Source: Neisseria dentiae (GTDB taxonomy: Bacteria; Pseudomonadota; Gammaproteobacteria; Burkholderiales; Neisseriaceae). From it: DNA of 64,000 nucleotides. Both the position numbers and the translations under genes were made by a program. The stretch covers positions 124,001 to 188,000 of the forward strand of contig NZ_CP059570.1 of NCBI RefSeq assembly GCF_014055005.1, given 5' to 3'. The notes under the pieces are model-generated. The model was given only the letters and a program-made list of their open reading frames with translations, searched no databases and was not told the DNA's origin. This document shows positions 26,760-35,424 of the stretch, one piece after another. How positions within the stretch are numbered: position 1 is the stretch's first letter; the number at the start of each line of letters is the position of its first letter.

Positions 26760-27345
26760 ATCAATGCTGTTTTCTGGATACTATGCACCGGAGCACACTG
26801 CGGGATCTACTGTCTGATTATGGCAATTGGTTAATGCCTACCACCACTTCATTCGTTGGCGCAACAAAGGCATTTGGACGAAACTGGTGCTCATCCTTTC
26901 GGGAGAAAAAGATATACGGCCTGAAGTCATGATTTTGACACCTTTGGCACCGACGCGCATGGCATATAGAGTGGTTGATGATTGATGCCACCCATATCAA
27001 AGTTTATCCCCATGCAGCGGGAGCCAAAGATGGCAATGAAAGCATGAGCCGCATAAAAGGGGGGCTGAATACTAAGCTACATTTAGTGGTGGCCACCCAT
27101 GAGATATCGGTAAAATTCGTGTTAAGCGAAGGCAATGCGGCAGATTGTCTGTTTGCCGAATCTCTGACTGTAAATACGGCAGCCCGACTGTACCGTTACC
27201 GTCACTTGGTAGAAAACTGTTTTTTGAGATTTCAAACATTGGTGGAGCATTGACACGTGTTATGCGAGGAGATTGGCTTCATTGACTGCGGCAATAGCAA
27301 TCCGGATTATTGCGATGTGGTTGAAAATATTGTGACTACACTATC
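26760..27345 (+). pseudogene. IS5-family (IS427/IS1301-type) transposase remnant
   Basis: Broken in several frames. 26775-26930 encodes a degenerate N-terminal YHHFIRWRNKGIW-type segment; 26978-27253 encodes IDATHIKVYPHAAGAK and GGLNTKLHLVVAT of the DDE core, then YRHLVEN near the third acidic residue. The end GTGACTACACTATCTAG recurs at the fragments at 39165 and 56962, so all three are the same element. No intact reading frame, hence inactive. Confidence 0.75.
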
Positions 27346-27350
27346 TAGCT

Positions 27351-27460
27351 CAAAGAGAACGATTTTGTAAGCCGCTAAAGCGGCAACAGAATCGGTTTCG
27401 TACTACCTGTACTGTCTACGGCTTCGTCGCCTTGTCTCCTTTTTATTTTGTTTCGCTATA
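27351..27460. repeat. Neisserial intergenic repeat
   Basis: Starts CTCAAAGAGAACGATT, has a small hairpin (AGCCGCTAAAGCGGC) and continues CGTACTACCTGTACTGTCTACGGCTTCGTCGCCTTG. This string resembles a dispersed intergenic repeat I know from meningococcal and gonococcal genomes. Confidence 0.55.
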
Positions 27461-27632
27461 ACGCGCAACGGGATATTTTTCAGACGGCCGCAGTTTGGTG
27501 CAAAAGGGCTGGGGCTTGAAAAACAATATGCAAAAAAGTTTAATTACCGTTAATTTTACCCGCAATGCTTGACCTGCCGGGCGGCTGTGGCAACAATGAC
27601 GGCTGTTTCATCTACCGTAAGCAGCCCGCACC

Positions 27633-28121
27633 ATGAACACCATCCAAACCGGCGGCACCACCAAAGTGGAAATTTATCAGGAAATCCTGCCGCAAATCGA
27701 AAGCCTGATTCGGGGCGAACCCGATCTAACCGCCAATCTCGCCAACATCAGCGCAGTGTTGAAAGCAGCGTTCGGCTGGCTGTGGGTGGGGTTTTATCTG
27801 GCCGACCATAACCGCCGCGAGCTGGTGTTGGGGCCGTTTCAGGGGCCGCCGGCCTGCACGCGCATTCCCTACGGGCACGGCGTGTGCGGCCAAGCGTGGG
27901 AAAAAGGCACCACCATCGTGGTGGAAGACGTAAACCGCCACCCCGACCACATCGCCTGCTCGTCGCTGTCGCAATCCGAAATCGTTGTGCCCGTGTGGGA
28001 CAAAACCCGTCGCCTCGCCGCCGTGCTCGATGCCGATGCCGAAACCGTGGGCTGTTTCGACGGCACCGACGCCCATTATCTGGGCAGGCTGGCCGAAATC
28101 ATCACGCGCCGCCATGATTAA
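27633..28121 (+). CDS. msrC: Free methionine-(R)-sulfoxide reductase (GAF domain)
   Basis: 162 residues, a single GAF domain of the fRMsr (YebR) family that reduces free Met-R-SO. The cysteines in PPACTRIP, GHGVCGQAW and HIACSSLSQSEIVVPV match the catalytic and resolving positions. ATG at 27633 preceded by a weak purine-rich site. Flanked on both sides by IS debris but itself intact. Confidence 0.9.
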   Translation: MNTIQTGGTTKVEIYQEILPQIESLIRGEPDLTANLANISAVLKAAFGWLWVGFYLADHNRRELVLGPFQGPPACTRIPYGHGVCGQAWEKGTTIVVEDVNRHPDHIACSSLSQSEIVVPVWDKTRRLAAVLDADAETVGCFDGTDAHYLGRLAEIITRRHD

Positions 28122-28172
28122 CATTGAATTGCTTTGACTTATACTTTTGCATGTAAATTGAGAAAATAAAAA

Positions 28173-28191
28173 GGGGTTTAGGAAGCAAAAT
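28173..28191. mobile_element. Orphan terminal repeat of the IS1595-type element (family B)
   Basis: GGGGTTTAGGAAGCAAAAT is the end repeat of the elements at 37283, 41203 and 57244, here without a body, 8 bases from an IS1016-like copy. Confidence 0.6.
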
Positions 28192-28198
28192 TACCAAG

Positions 28199-28928
28199 GC
28201 TCTAGACTAGCAGCTTTATATAAATTTACTTTAAAAGCCTCCAAAGTTCGTGACTCAGTTCATCAGAGTTTCGGTTCCATCGCCATTCACATTCCTTCAG
28301 GTGCAAATCAAAGTTTTTGGTTAGGCCGTTGAATTTGGCGAGCCTTCGTTTGGTAAAACTCCAGAAGCTTTCAATACCATTGATGTGCCCGGTACCATCT
28401 GTAAACTCATTTTGTCCGTGATTAACACATAAATGTTAGAGTAGCCGACATCGACCAAGCCGCCATAACCGCGCCAGCTATCAGAATAAATAACACTCTC
28501 CAGAGAGACCTTTCCCAATATAACAGCTTGAAGTGTTTGCTTTTTACAATCAGGAACGATTTCGGTATAAACCCTGCCGTCTCTTTCAAAAATACCAAAG
28601 ACGGGTTGTTAAAGCGTTCTTCTGCCACGCTTTAACTTGCCATGGAAACCGCGCTGCCGTTTGGCACCAAAATAGCTTTCATCAATCTCTATGCTGCCGT
28701 ATAACAGGTCTTTTTGCTCGCTTTGGTAGCGGTAAGCGGTATATTTCGTGCCTGAAAATGCTATACCAGTGGTTAATGGTATTGCGGTTGAAGCCTGTCA
28801 GCAAAGCGGTTTTTGAAGCTTCTATATCGACACAAAAATGCTTGATAATTTTTTGAGCTGATAGTCACTTAACTTGGTGTTATATTTCATTTTTCTAGTC
28901 TAACAGAGCTATTCTGCTAGTCTAGAGC
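28199..28928 (-). mobile_element. IS1016-like element (IS1595 family), copy A1, inactive
   Basis: 730 bp bounded by inverted repeats GCTCTAGACTAGCAG and CTGCTAGTCTAGAGC. The transposase runs on the minus strand from the ATG at 28890. Conserved blocks are present (NRNTINYWYSIF, IDESYFGAKRQ, SDSWRGYGGLVDVGY, HINGIESFWSFTKRRL), but the frame is lost at an A-run near codon 14, at a TAA in the GRGTL-stop-QPVFG segment, and again near GYSN. A 27-base fragment of another IS1016 end (28931-28957) abuts its right end. Confidence 0.85.
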
Positions 28929-29044
28929 CAAGTAAATTTATATAAAGCTGCTAGTCTAGAGACTAGATTATTTCTCTAGTTAATATATGAATTAGCAGCC
29001 ATTTTTTTCCATCAACCCTGAATTGTTGGTGTTTAACTATGCAA

Positions 29045-29080
29045 AAATGCCGCCAAATTTCGATTTGGCGGCATTTGTTT
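29045..29080 (-). terminator. Terminator of lldP
   Basis: AAATGCCGCCAAAT, TTCG tetraloop, ATTTGGCGGCATTT; perfect 14-bp stem with T run on the minus strand, 19 bases after the lldP stop. Confidence 0.9.
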
Positions 29081-29098
29081 TCATTCCGAATCCGAAGA

Positions 29099-30745
29099 TT
29101 ATTTATCGAAGAAAATCAGCGTCCACGGCAGCACATAAGCCTGTAAAACGGTGAGGATGCCGACAAATACGCAGAAAACGATACTGTGTTTTACGGTGAA
29201 GCGGAACAGCTCGGATTCTTTGCCTTGCAGGCCCACGGCCGCGCAGGCGACGGCGATGGATTGGGGGGAAATCATTTTGCCGGTAACACCGCCGGTGGTG
29301 TTGGCGGCCACGGCCAGCTCAGGTGAAATGCCGATTTGGTTGGCCGTGCTGGCTTGCAGCGAGCCGAACAATGCGTTGGCGGAAGTATCCGAACCGGTTA
29401 AGAACACACCCAGCCAGCCCAAGAACGGCGAGAAGAACGGGAATGCCACGCCTGTGCCGGCCAGCACCAGCGCCAGCGTAGAAGACAGGCCGGAATAGTT
29501 GGCCACGAAGGCAAAGCCCAATACCAAACCGATGGAAAGAATGGAGAAGCGCAGTTCGTATAAAGTTTCGCCGAATGTTTTCACAGCCTCGGCAGGTTTC
29601 ATTTTCAGCAGGATGATGGTAACGATGGCGGCCAACAGAATGGACGTGCCCACCGCGCTCAACAGGTTCAGCTTGTAAACGGCCTCATACGGTTTGGGTT
29701 CGGCCACAATCGGGGCGGCTTTCATCACCAGATTGTGCAGACCCGGCCATTCGATTTTAATCAGGCTGAAGCTGTCTAAAAAGGTTTTCAGCGATTTCAT
29801 CGTCCACAGGCTCACGAACACGGTCAGGATGCCGAAAGGCGACCATGCTTTGATGATTTGGCCGGTGGTGTATTCGGAGCCTTTGCGCGCTTCCGGTTTT
29901 TTCATGCCTTGGAAAGTGAAAATTTCAGACGGCTGCCATTTTTTCAGGAACAGCGACAGGCAGATCAGGCTTACCAACGCAGACGTTACGTCGGGCAGCT
30001 CGGGGCCGATGAAGTTGGCGGTGATAAACTGGGTAACGGCAAACGATACGCCGGCAACCAAAATGGCAGGCCAGGTTTGCTTGATGCCGCGCATGCCGTC
30101 CATCATCGCCACCAGCCAGAACGGCACGATAACCGACAGAATCGGCAGTTGGCGGCCGGCCACTTGGCCGATGTGGAAGGCATCCAAACCGGATACCTGG
30201 CCTGCCACGATAATCGGAATACCCATCGCGCCGAAAGCAACCGGTGCGGTATTGGCAATCAGGCACAAACCGGCGGCATACAGCGGGTTAAAGCCCAGGC
30301 CGACCAGCAGGGCGGCGGTAATCGCCACCGGCGCGCCGAAACCGGCCGCGCCTTCCAAGAAAGCGCCGAACGAGAAACCCACCAGCAGCATCTGCAAACG
30401 CTGGTCTTCGGTAATGGAAATCACAGACGAACGGATAATGTCGAACTGGCCGGTTTTGACGGTGATTTTGTATAAAAACACGGCGGTAATGATAATCCAC
30501 GCAATCGGCCACAAGCCGTAGGCAAAACCGAACAGGGCAGACGAGAGCGCCATGCCCGCCGGCATGCCGTAGGCGAACACGGCCACCAGAATCGAAATCA
30601 GCAGCGTGAAAAAGCCGGCCAGATAACCTTTCATTTTCAAAATGGTTAAGGCGACGAAAAAGAAAATAATCGGCAGCAGCGCCACGGCGGCAGTCAGAAT
30701 CAGACTGTCGCCTACCGCCGTATAATTTTGAACCCAAGTATCCAT
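29099..30745 (-). CDS. lldP: L-lactate permease
   Basis: 548 residues with about 12-14 hydrophobic helices, LctP/LldP family. Hallmarks: GFSFGAFLEGAAGFGAPVAITAALLVGLGF and SDTSANALFGSLQ. Proton-coupled lactate uptake in the inner membrane, feeding the LutABC oxidase encoded immediately upstream on the same strand. An inverted DUS hairpin separates it from lutB, so its expression may be partly uncoupled. Confidence 0.95.
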   Translation of the reverse strand: MDTWVQNYTAVGDSLILTAAVALLPIIFFFVALTILKMKGYLAGFFTLLISILVAVFAYGMPAGMALSSALFGFAYGLWPIAWIIITAVFLYKITVKTGQFDIIRSSVISITEDQRLQMLLVGFSFGAFLEGAAGFGAPVAITAALLVGLGFNPLYAAGLCLIANTAPVAFGAMGIPIIVAGQVSGLDAFHIGQVAGRQLPILSVIVPFWLVAMMDGMRGIKQTWPAILVAGVSFAVTQFITANFIGPELPDVTSALVSLICLSLFLKKWQPSEIFTFQGMKKPEARKGSEYTTGQIIKAWSPFGILTVFVSLWTMKSLKTFLDSFSLIKIEWPGLHNLVMKAAPIVAEPKPYEAVYKLNLLSAVGTSILLAAIVTIILLKMKPAEAVKTFGETLYELRFSILSIGLVLGFAFVANYSGLSSTLALVLAGTGVAFPFFSPFLGWLGVFLTGSDTSANALFGSLQASTANQIGISPELAVAANTTGGVTGKMISPQSIAVACAAVGLQGKESELFRFTVKHSIVFCVFVGILTVLQAYVLPWTLIFFDK

Positions 30746-30855
30746 TTATCAATCTCCGAAATCAAAGATGTTGTTATACCTCATGCCGCCCGAATGGATG
30801 GAAGGCGGTTGTGCGGTGTGTTTCCCGAAAAAGCCTTTGGTTTTCCGGGGTGTTT

Positions 30856-30902
30856 TTTTCAGACGGCCTGCCGTAGTTCGGTTGTGTAAGGCCGTCTGAA
30901 AA
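30856..30902 (-). terminator. Inverted DUS hairpin between lutB and lldP
   Basis: TTTTCAGACGGCCT and its complement, 19-base loop, starting 2 bases beyond the lutB stop. Confidence 0.7.
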
Positions 30903-30903
30903 T

Positions 30904-32346
30904 TTATCTGCCGAGTTTCTCGGCAACTAACTGGTGCAGTGTTTTGGCGGCGGGCTTCAGAGGCACGCGGTTCTGCGTCCAGCCCAATTGTTTGGAAGGG
31001 GCGAGCGAACGGAATCTGGTGGCTGCCCAGCCGAAAGCGCGGTAGGCCTTGTTGCCGCTGAAAATGCCGTTGAAGGTGCGCCAGGCAAGCTGTTCGCCGA
31101 GGCTGTGCGATGCGCCCTGCCCGCGGATCGGGTGCGCCACTTTTTCGTCGGGCGAACGCTGCGCCTCTTCGCGCAGGCGGATTAAGAGGTCGGGAATCGG
31201 AATCCGCACGGGGCAGACTTCGGCGCACGCGCCGCACAACGAAGAAGCGGTGGGCAGGTCTTTAGTGGATTCCAAACCCAAAAGGTGCGGCGAGATGATT
31301 TCGCCGATGGGGCCGGGATAGGTGGTGCCGTAAGCCGCGCCGCCGATGCGGGTGTAAACCGGGCAGTGGTTCATGCACGCGCCGCAGCGGATACATTGCA
31401 GGGTTTGGCGCATCTGTTCGTCGGCATAGGCCTGGCTGCGGCCGTTGTCGAGCAGCACCAGGTGCATTTCCTGCGGGCCGTCGAGTTCTTCGCTGCGGCG
31501 CGGGCCGGTGATCATGTTGAAATAGGTGGTAATCGGCTGGCCGATGGCGCTGCGCGGCAGCAGGCTGTAGAGCGGCGGAATGTCCGACAGTTTCGCCACC
31601 ACTTTTTCGATGCCGGTGATGGCGATGTGCACGGGCGGCACGGTGGTGGTGAGGCGGCCGTTACCTTCGTTTTCCACCAAACACAGCGTGCCGGTTTCGG
31701 CCACGGCGAAGTTCACGCCGGAGAGGCCGACATCGGCGGTGCGGTAAATATCGCGCAGGGCGCGGCGGGCGATGCCGGTAAGTTCGTCCACATCGTCGGT
31801 GGGCGCGGTGTGCAGATGGTTGTGAAACAGCTCGCTCACCTGCTCTTTGGTTTTGTGAATCGCGGGCATCACGATGTGGGTGGGCTTTTCGCCGGCCATC
31901 TGCACGATATATTCGCCCAAATCGCTTTCGATTGCGCTGATGCCTTTTTCTTCGAGATAGTGGTTCAGCTCGATTTCTTCGCTCACCATCGACTTGCCTT
32001 TAACCATCAGGCGGCCGTTTTTTTCGGCCATGATGCCGTGGATGATGCGGCAGGCTTCGTCGGGGGTTTCCGCCCAATGCACTTTCACACCCAAGCGGGT
32101 CAGGTTGGCTTCCAACTCTTCCAACAGTTCGGGCAGGCGGGCGAGCGAGCGTTGGCGGATGTGTTCGCACAGGGTGCGCAGGGCCTGCAATTCGTGTTCG
32201 TCGGACAACACGCCTTTGCGGCGGGTCATCAGCATATCCATCGCGGTGCGCAGGCTTTTGCGCAGCGGGGCGTCGGCCAGCGCGCCGACAGCGTTTTGCT
32301 TGAAGGTTTCCGGCTTGGGGTGGAAATGAATCGTTTGCGTGTTCAT
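30904..32346 (-). CDS. lutB: LutB, L-lactate oxidation iron-sulfur protein
   Basis: 480 residues. N-terminal LUD domain (GVNFAVAETGTLCLVENEGNGR) followed by two ferredoxin-like 4Fe-4S sets, CIRCGACMNHCPVY and CGACAEVCPVRIP (about 305-375). Part of the LutABC complex that oxidises L-lactate to pyruvate. ATG at 32346. Confidence 0.95.
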   Translation of the reverse strand: MNTQTIHFHPKPETFKQNAVGALADAPLRKSLRTAMDMLMTRRKGVLSDEHELQALRTLCEHIRQRSLARLPELLEELEANLTRLGVKVHWAETPDEACRIIHGIMAEKNGRLMVKGKSMVSEEIELNHYLEEKGISAIESDLGEYIVQMAGEKPTHIVMPAIHKTKEQVSELFHNHLHTAPTDDVDELTGIARRALRDIYRTADVGLSGVNFAVAETGTLCLVENEGNGRLTTTVPPVHIAITGIEKVVAKLSDIPPLYSLLPRSAIGQPITTYFNMITGPRRSEELDGPQEMHLVLLDNGRSQAYADEQMRQTLQCIRCGACMNHCPVYTRIGGAAYGTTYPGPIGEIISPHLLGLESTKDLPTASSLCGACAEVCPVRIPIPDLLIRLREEAQRSPDEKVAHPIRGQGASHSLGEQLAWRTFNGIFSGNKAYRAFGWAATRFRSLAPSKQLGWTQNRVPLKPAAKTLHQLVAEKLGR

Positions 32347-32368
32347 AGTGCTGTTCTTTAAATATTTG

Positions 32369-32406
32369 TTTCAGACGGCCTGTTTTGCAATTGAGGCCGT
32401 CTGAAA
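32369..32406 (-). terminator. Inverted DUS hairpin between lutC and lutB
   Basis: TTTCAGACGGCCT and AGGCCGTCTGAAA around a 12-base loop. It sits inside the lut operon and could act as an attenuator. Confidence 0.6.
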
Positions 32407-32438
32407 AATACTGTGTGGTTTGGGTTGCAAAAGCCTCG

Positions 32439-33131
32439 TCAGTCGGCCAAATCGGCTTCATCGATATGGTCGGGCAACACCGCCAGCACCACCATATCGC
32501 GCGGGCCGTGCGCGCCGTAGGCCAGCGTGAGCTGGATATCGGCGGTTTTCGACGGGCCGGACACCAGCACCACGTTGGTGGGCATACCGGCGGCCATATT
32601 TTCGCCCTGCATGGCGCTGTAGAAATCGTTATACATTTTGGCCGCATCAAACAGGCAGATATGCACGGGCGGCACCAGGCTCTGGCTGCGCGGCTGGCTT
32701 TCAGACGGCCACAACACCAGCGTGCCGGTGTGGGCGATGCCGCAGCGCACATCGGTAAAACCGGCGTCGATGTCGGCGAAAAACTCGTCTTTCCAGTCTT
32801 CGATAGGCTTTTCGAAGGCTTTGATGCCGATGCCGGCGGCTTCTGCGGCGGCGGCGGCCATGCGGCCGTGTTCGGTTTGCAGGGGCAGCAGAATGTTGCG
32901 CAAGCCTTTTTCCTGCGCCACTTTCACCAGTGTCTGCACCCAATTGTCGGCACGCACCCAATGGATTTCGGTTTTCACCGCCCGCATGGCTTTTGCCCAA
33001 TGTTTCAGACGGCCTGCTTCGCTTTCCCACTGCGGCGTCATTTCCTGATAATAAGCCGCAGTTTCAGGCTCTTTCATCGGTGCGGCGGCCGCACGGCGCA
33101 GCTTGGCCAGAATGTTGTCGCGTGCGCTCAT
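32439..33131 (-). CDS. lutC: LutC, L-lactate oxidation protein
   Basis: 230 residues, LUD domain alone; ATG at 33131 overlaps the lutA stop by 4 bases. Motifs CGIAHTGTLVLWPSESQPRSQSLVPPVHICL and VLVSGPSKTADIQ are typical of LutC. Operon order here is lutA-lutC-lutB-lldP. An in-frame DUS gives WPSESQ. Confidence 0.93.
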   Translation of the reverse strand: MSARDNILAKLRRAAAAPMKEPETAAYYQEMTPQWESEAGRLKHWAKAMRAVKTEIHWVRADNWVQTLVKVAQEKGLRNILLPLQTEHGRMAAAAAEAAGIGIKAFEKPIEDWKDEFFADIDAGFTDVRCGIAHTGTLVLWPSESQPRSQSLVPPVHICLFDAAKMYNDFYSAMQGENMAAGMPTNVVLVSGPSKTADIQLTLAYGAHGPRDMVVLAVLPDHIDEADLAD

Positions 33132-33901
33132 GCTTTGCCTCCCGTGCGCTCCAGCAGAAACGTGGCGATGTGTTTGGGTTTGGGCATGCCGGGTTCGTCT
33201 TTGGCGATTTTGCCGCCGATGTTGAGCATACAGCCCGCATCGGCGCTGACGATTTCTACTGCCTGCGTGTCTTTGAGCGCGGCCACTTTGTCGCTGACCA
33301 TCGCGCCGGAAATGTCGGGGTGTTTCACCGAAAACGTGCCGCCGAAACCGCAGCATTCGCTTTCGTGGTCGTGTACCACGCGCTCCACGTTGACCAGCTT
33401 GTCCACCAGCGCCCAGCCCGAAAGGTGCACGTTCATTTCGCGGCGGGCCGCGCAAGAGGTGTGCACCGCCACTTTGGCCTGTGCGCCCTTGTCTTGCGGC
33501 TCGTAGCCGATGGCCAGCAGAAAATGGGTGAACTCCACCACGCGGCCGGCCACGTCGTTGGCCAAACGCTCGTAAACGCTGCCTTTAAACATCAGCGGCC
33601 ATTGGTGTTTCATCATGCCGCCGCACGAGCCGGAAGGCACCACCACCGGCCACGGGTTGGGGAACAAATCCAGCTGCGCCTTGGCCACTTCAAACGACTC
33701 TTTCGGGTGGCCGGAAGAAAACGCCGGCTGACCGCAGCAGCTCTGCTCCATCGGAAAATGCACGCGCACGCCCTGCTGCTCGAGCAGCGTTATCGCATCC
33801 ATGCCGGCTTCGGGCATGAAAATATCCAACAGGCAGGTGCCGAAAAAATAAACATCGGCAGGCTTACTGCCGTAAACGGGGGTATGGTTGGTTTGGTTCA
33901 T
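33128..33901 (-). CDS. lutA: LutA, L-lactate oxidation protein (CCG domains)
   Basis: 257 residues with two cysteine-rich CCG domains, as in heterodisulfide reductase and GlpC: EQSCCGQPAFSSGH with PSGSCGGM, and HTSCAARRE with ESECCGFGGTFSVK. First gene of the lactate operon. A palindromic operator lies 10 bases in front of its ATG. Confidence 0.94.
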   Translation of the reverse strand: MNQTNHTPVYGSKPADVYFFGTCLLDIFMPEAGMDAITLLEQQGVRVHFPMEQSCCGQPAFSSGHPKESFEVAKAQLDLFPNPWPVVVPSGSCGGMMKHQWPLMFKGSVYERLANDVAGRVVEFTHFLLAIGYEPQDKGAQAKVAVHTSCAARREMNVHLSGWALVDKLVNVERVVHDHESECCGFGGTFSVKHPDISGAMVSDKVAALKDTQAVEIVSADAGCMLNIGGKIAKDEPGMPKPKHIATFLLERTGGKA

Positions 33902-33910
33902 TATTGGTTT

Positions 33911-33925
33911 ATTGGTCTGACCAAT
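33911..33925. promoter_or_regulatory. Probable LutR operator
   Basis: ATTGGTCTGACCAAT is a perfect palindrome with 7-base arms. It fits the TNGTNNNACNA pattern bound by FadR-subfamily GntR regulators such as LldR. Location just ahead of lutA implies lactate-relieved repression. A weaker half site TAGTCTGACGAA is at 34101-34112 before the divergent regulator. Confidence 0.7.
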
Positions 33926-34180
33926 TTTGTTAAACTGGCCTTACTTTACGTAATGCCGTGTAACCGGTCAAGTGCCGGATAAAAAATAAATCGGGTGTGC
34001 GGTTGATAATTTTTTAGGCGAACGCCGAAAAGTTTACGGTACAATCACCACGCGCACCGGCAACTCTTTCCGCGCACCTGAATATTCAATAATAAATAAA
34101 TAGTCTGACGAACCCCGAAAGCCTTTGGCCGGCCGCCGTTGCAGGCGCGGGCTGAAGAAAAATTGATTAAGGTATGAATT

Positions 34181-34969
34181 ATGCCGAACAAAACCGCCGC
34201 CGGCATCAAACCGCCCGCCATCGGTATGCAGATTGCTTCCGTGTTGGAGGAGCGGATTTTACAAAACGTGTATCCTATCGGCTGCAAACTGCCGCCCGAG
34301 CGCCGCTTGGCCGAAGAGTTCGGCGTGTCGCGCCAATCGCTGCGCGCCGCGCTGCACATATTGGCCACCCGCGGCCTGCTGCACGCGCGGCAGGGCGACG
34401 GGCATTATGTTTCGGGCAACGTTGAAGAAACGTTCCATTACGGCTGGGAAGATTTAATCGACGCGCACGAAGGCATGGAAAGCGAAGTGCTGGATTTCCG
34501 CCGCGGCATCGAAGGTATGCTGGCCGCGCTGGCCGCCCAGCGCCGCACCGAGGCCGACTTGGCGCGTATGGAAAACTGGTTGGCCAAGCTGCGCGAAGCC
34601 TACAGCCAAAATAACCTCGACCAGCAATCCGCCGCCGATGTGGCTTTTCACCAGGCCGTGGCCGAAGCCGCGCACAATATTTTGTTCACCCGCCTTTCAG
34701 ACGGCCTGTTGCGCCTGCTCACCGGCCAAACCAAACGCAATCTGGGCAATATGTTCGGCGTGCCCGATGTGTATGCGCAACTGATGGCGCAGCACGAAGC
34801 CATTTTTAACGCCATCGCGCAACAGGATGCCGCCGCCGCCGCCCAGGCCGCCTACCGCCATTTGGATTATGTGCAAAACTGCCTGATACGGCAGCGCGAA
34901 CAGCAAAGCCGCGAAGCGGTGTCGAACGCACTGGCCGCCAGCGACAAACTCAAACCCGGGTTCAAATAA
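34181..34969 (+). CDS. GntR/FadR-family lactate regulator (LutR/LldR-like)
   Basis: 262 residues. N-terminal winged helix (about 15-80) with LPPERRLAEEFGVSRQSLRAALHILATRGLL; C-terminal FCD ligand domain (about 95-235), all-helical, with the conserved D..FHQAVAEAAHN and histidines that bind a metal. Divergent from the lut operon across 279 bases that hold the operator, so lactate control is inferred. An in-frame DUS gives RLSDGLL. ATG at 34181 chosen because the next in-frame start lies within the HTH. Confidence 0.88.
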   Translation: MPNKTAAGIKPPAIGMQIASVLEERILQNVYPIGCKLPPERRLAEEFGVSRQSLRAALHILATRGLLHARQGDGHYVSGNVEETFHYGWEDLIDAHEGMESEVLDFRRGIEGMLAALAAQRRTEADLARMENWLAKLREAYSQNNLDQQSAADVAFHQAVAEAAHNILFTRLSDGLLRLLTGQTKRNLGNMFGVPDVYAQLMAQHEAIFNAIAQQDAAAAAQAAYRHLDYVQNCLIRQREQQSREAVSNALAASDKLKPGFK

Positions 34970-35055
34970 CCGGCAGCCCGTATTCATGGACATCCATCGG
35001 CAACCGGTTTGCGCGGCGGGCAAAATACCGGAATGCGCTTTAATACCGAATCCGT

Positions 35056-35091
35056 TTTCAGACGGCCTGTACACACACAGGCCGTCTGAAA
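35056..35091 (+). terminator. DUS-pair terminator after lutR-like gene
   Basis: TTTCAGACGGCCTGT, 6 bases, ACAGGCCGTCTGAAA; extended stem of 15 bp. Confidence 0.8.
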
Positions 35092-35095
35092 GCCT

Positions 35096-35291
35096 GAGAC
35101 CTTTGCAAAATTCAAATTGCTATCTAAAAAATCTGAACTCCGTCATTCCCGCGCAGGCGGGAATCCAGACGCTTGGCATCCAAGTATTTGTTTAATCAAT
35201 GCTTCAATATTTCCATCTGGATTCCCGCCTGCGCGGGAATGACGGTATTTAAGCATTTCAGACAGCCTTAAGGTATTTTTACAAAGGTCTC
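35096..35291. repeat. Composite MITE-like repeat, copy 3 (contains NIME with two dRS3)
   Basis: Ends GAGACCTTTGCAAAA and TTTTTACAAAGGTCTC are near-perfect inverted repeats. Inside: dRS3 at 35145-35164, about 56 bases, inverted dRS3 at 35221-35240, and a one-base variant DUS (TTTCAGACAGCC) near the right end. Architecture matches copy 2. Confidence 0.75.
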
Positions 35292-35424
35292 AGCCTTTTT
35301 GCCGGCCAGCCAACCTTTCCGCTGAAACCGCATGAAATGTAAATATCGCCGCCGGATTTCAAACCCGCGCCCGAATCATTTAAAATTAACGTTTTCTGCA
35401 AGAATACCAACGAAAGGCCGAACC

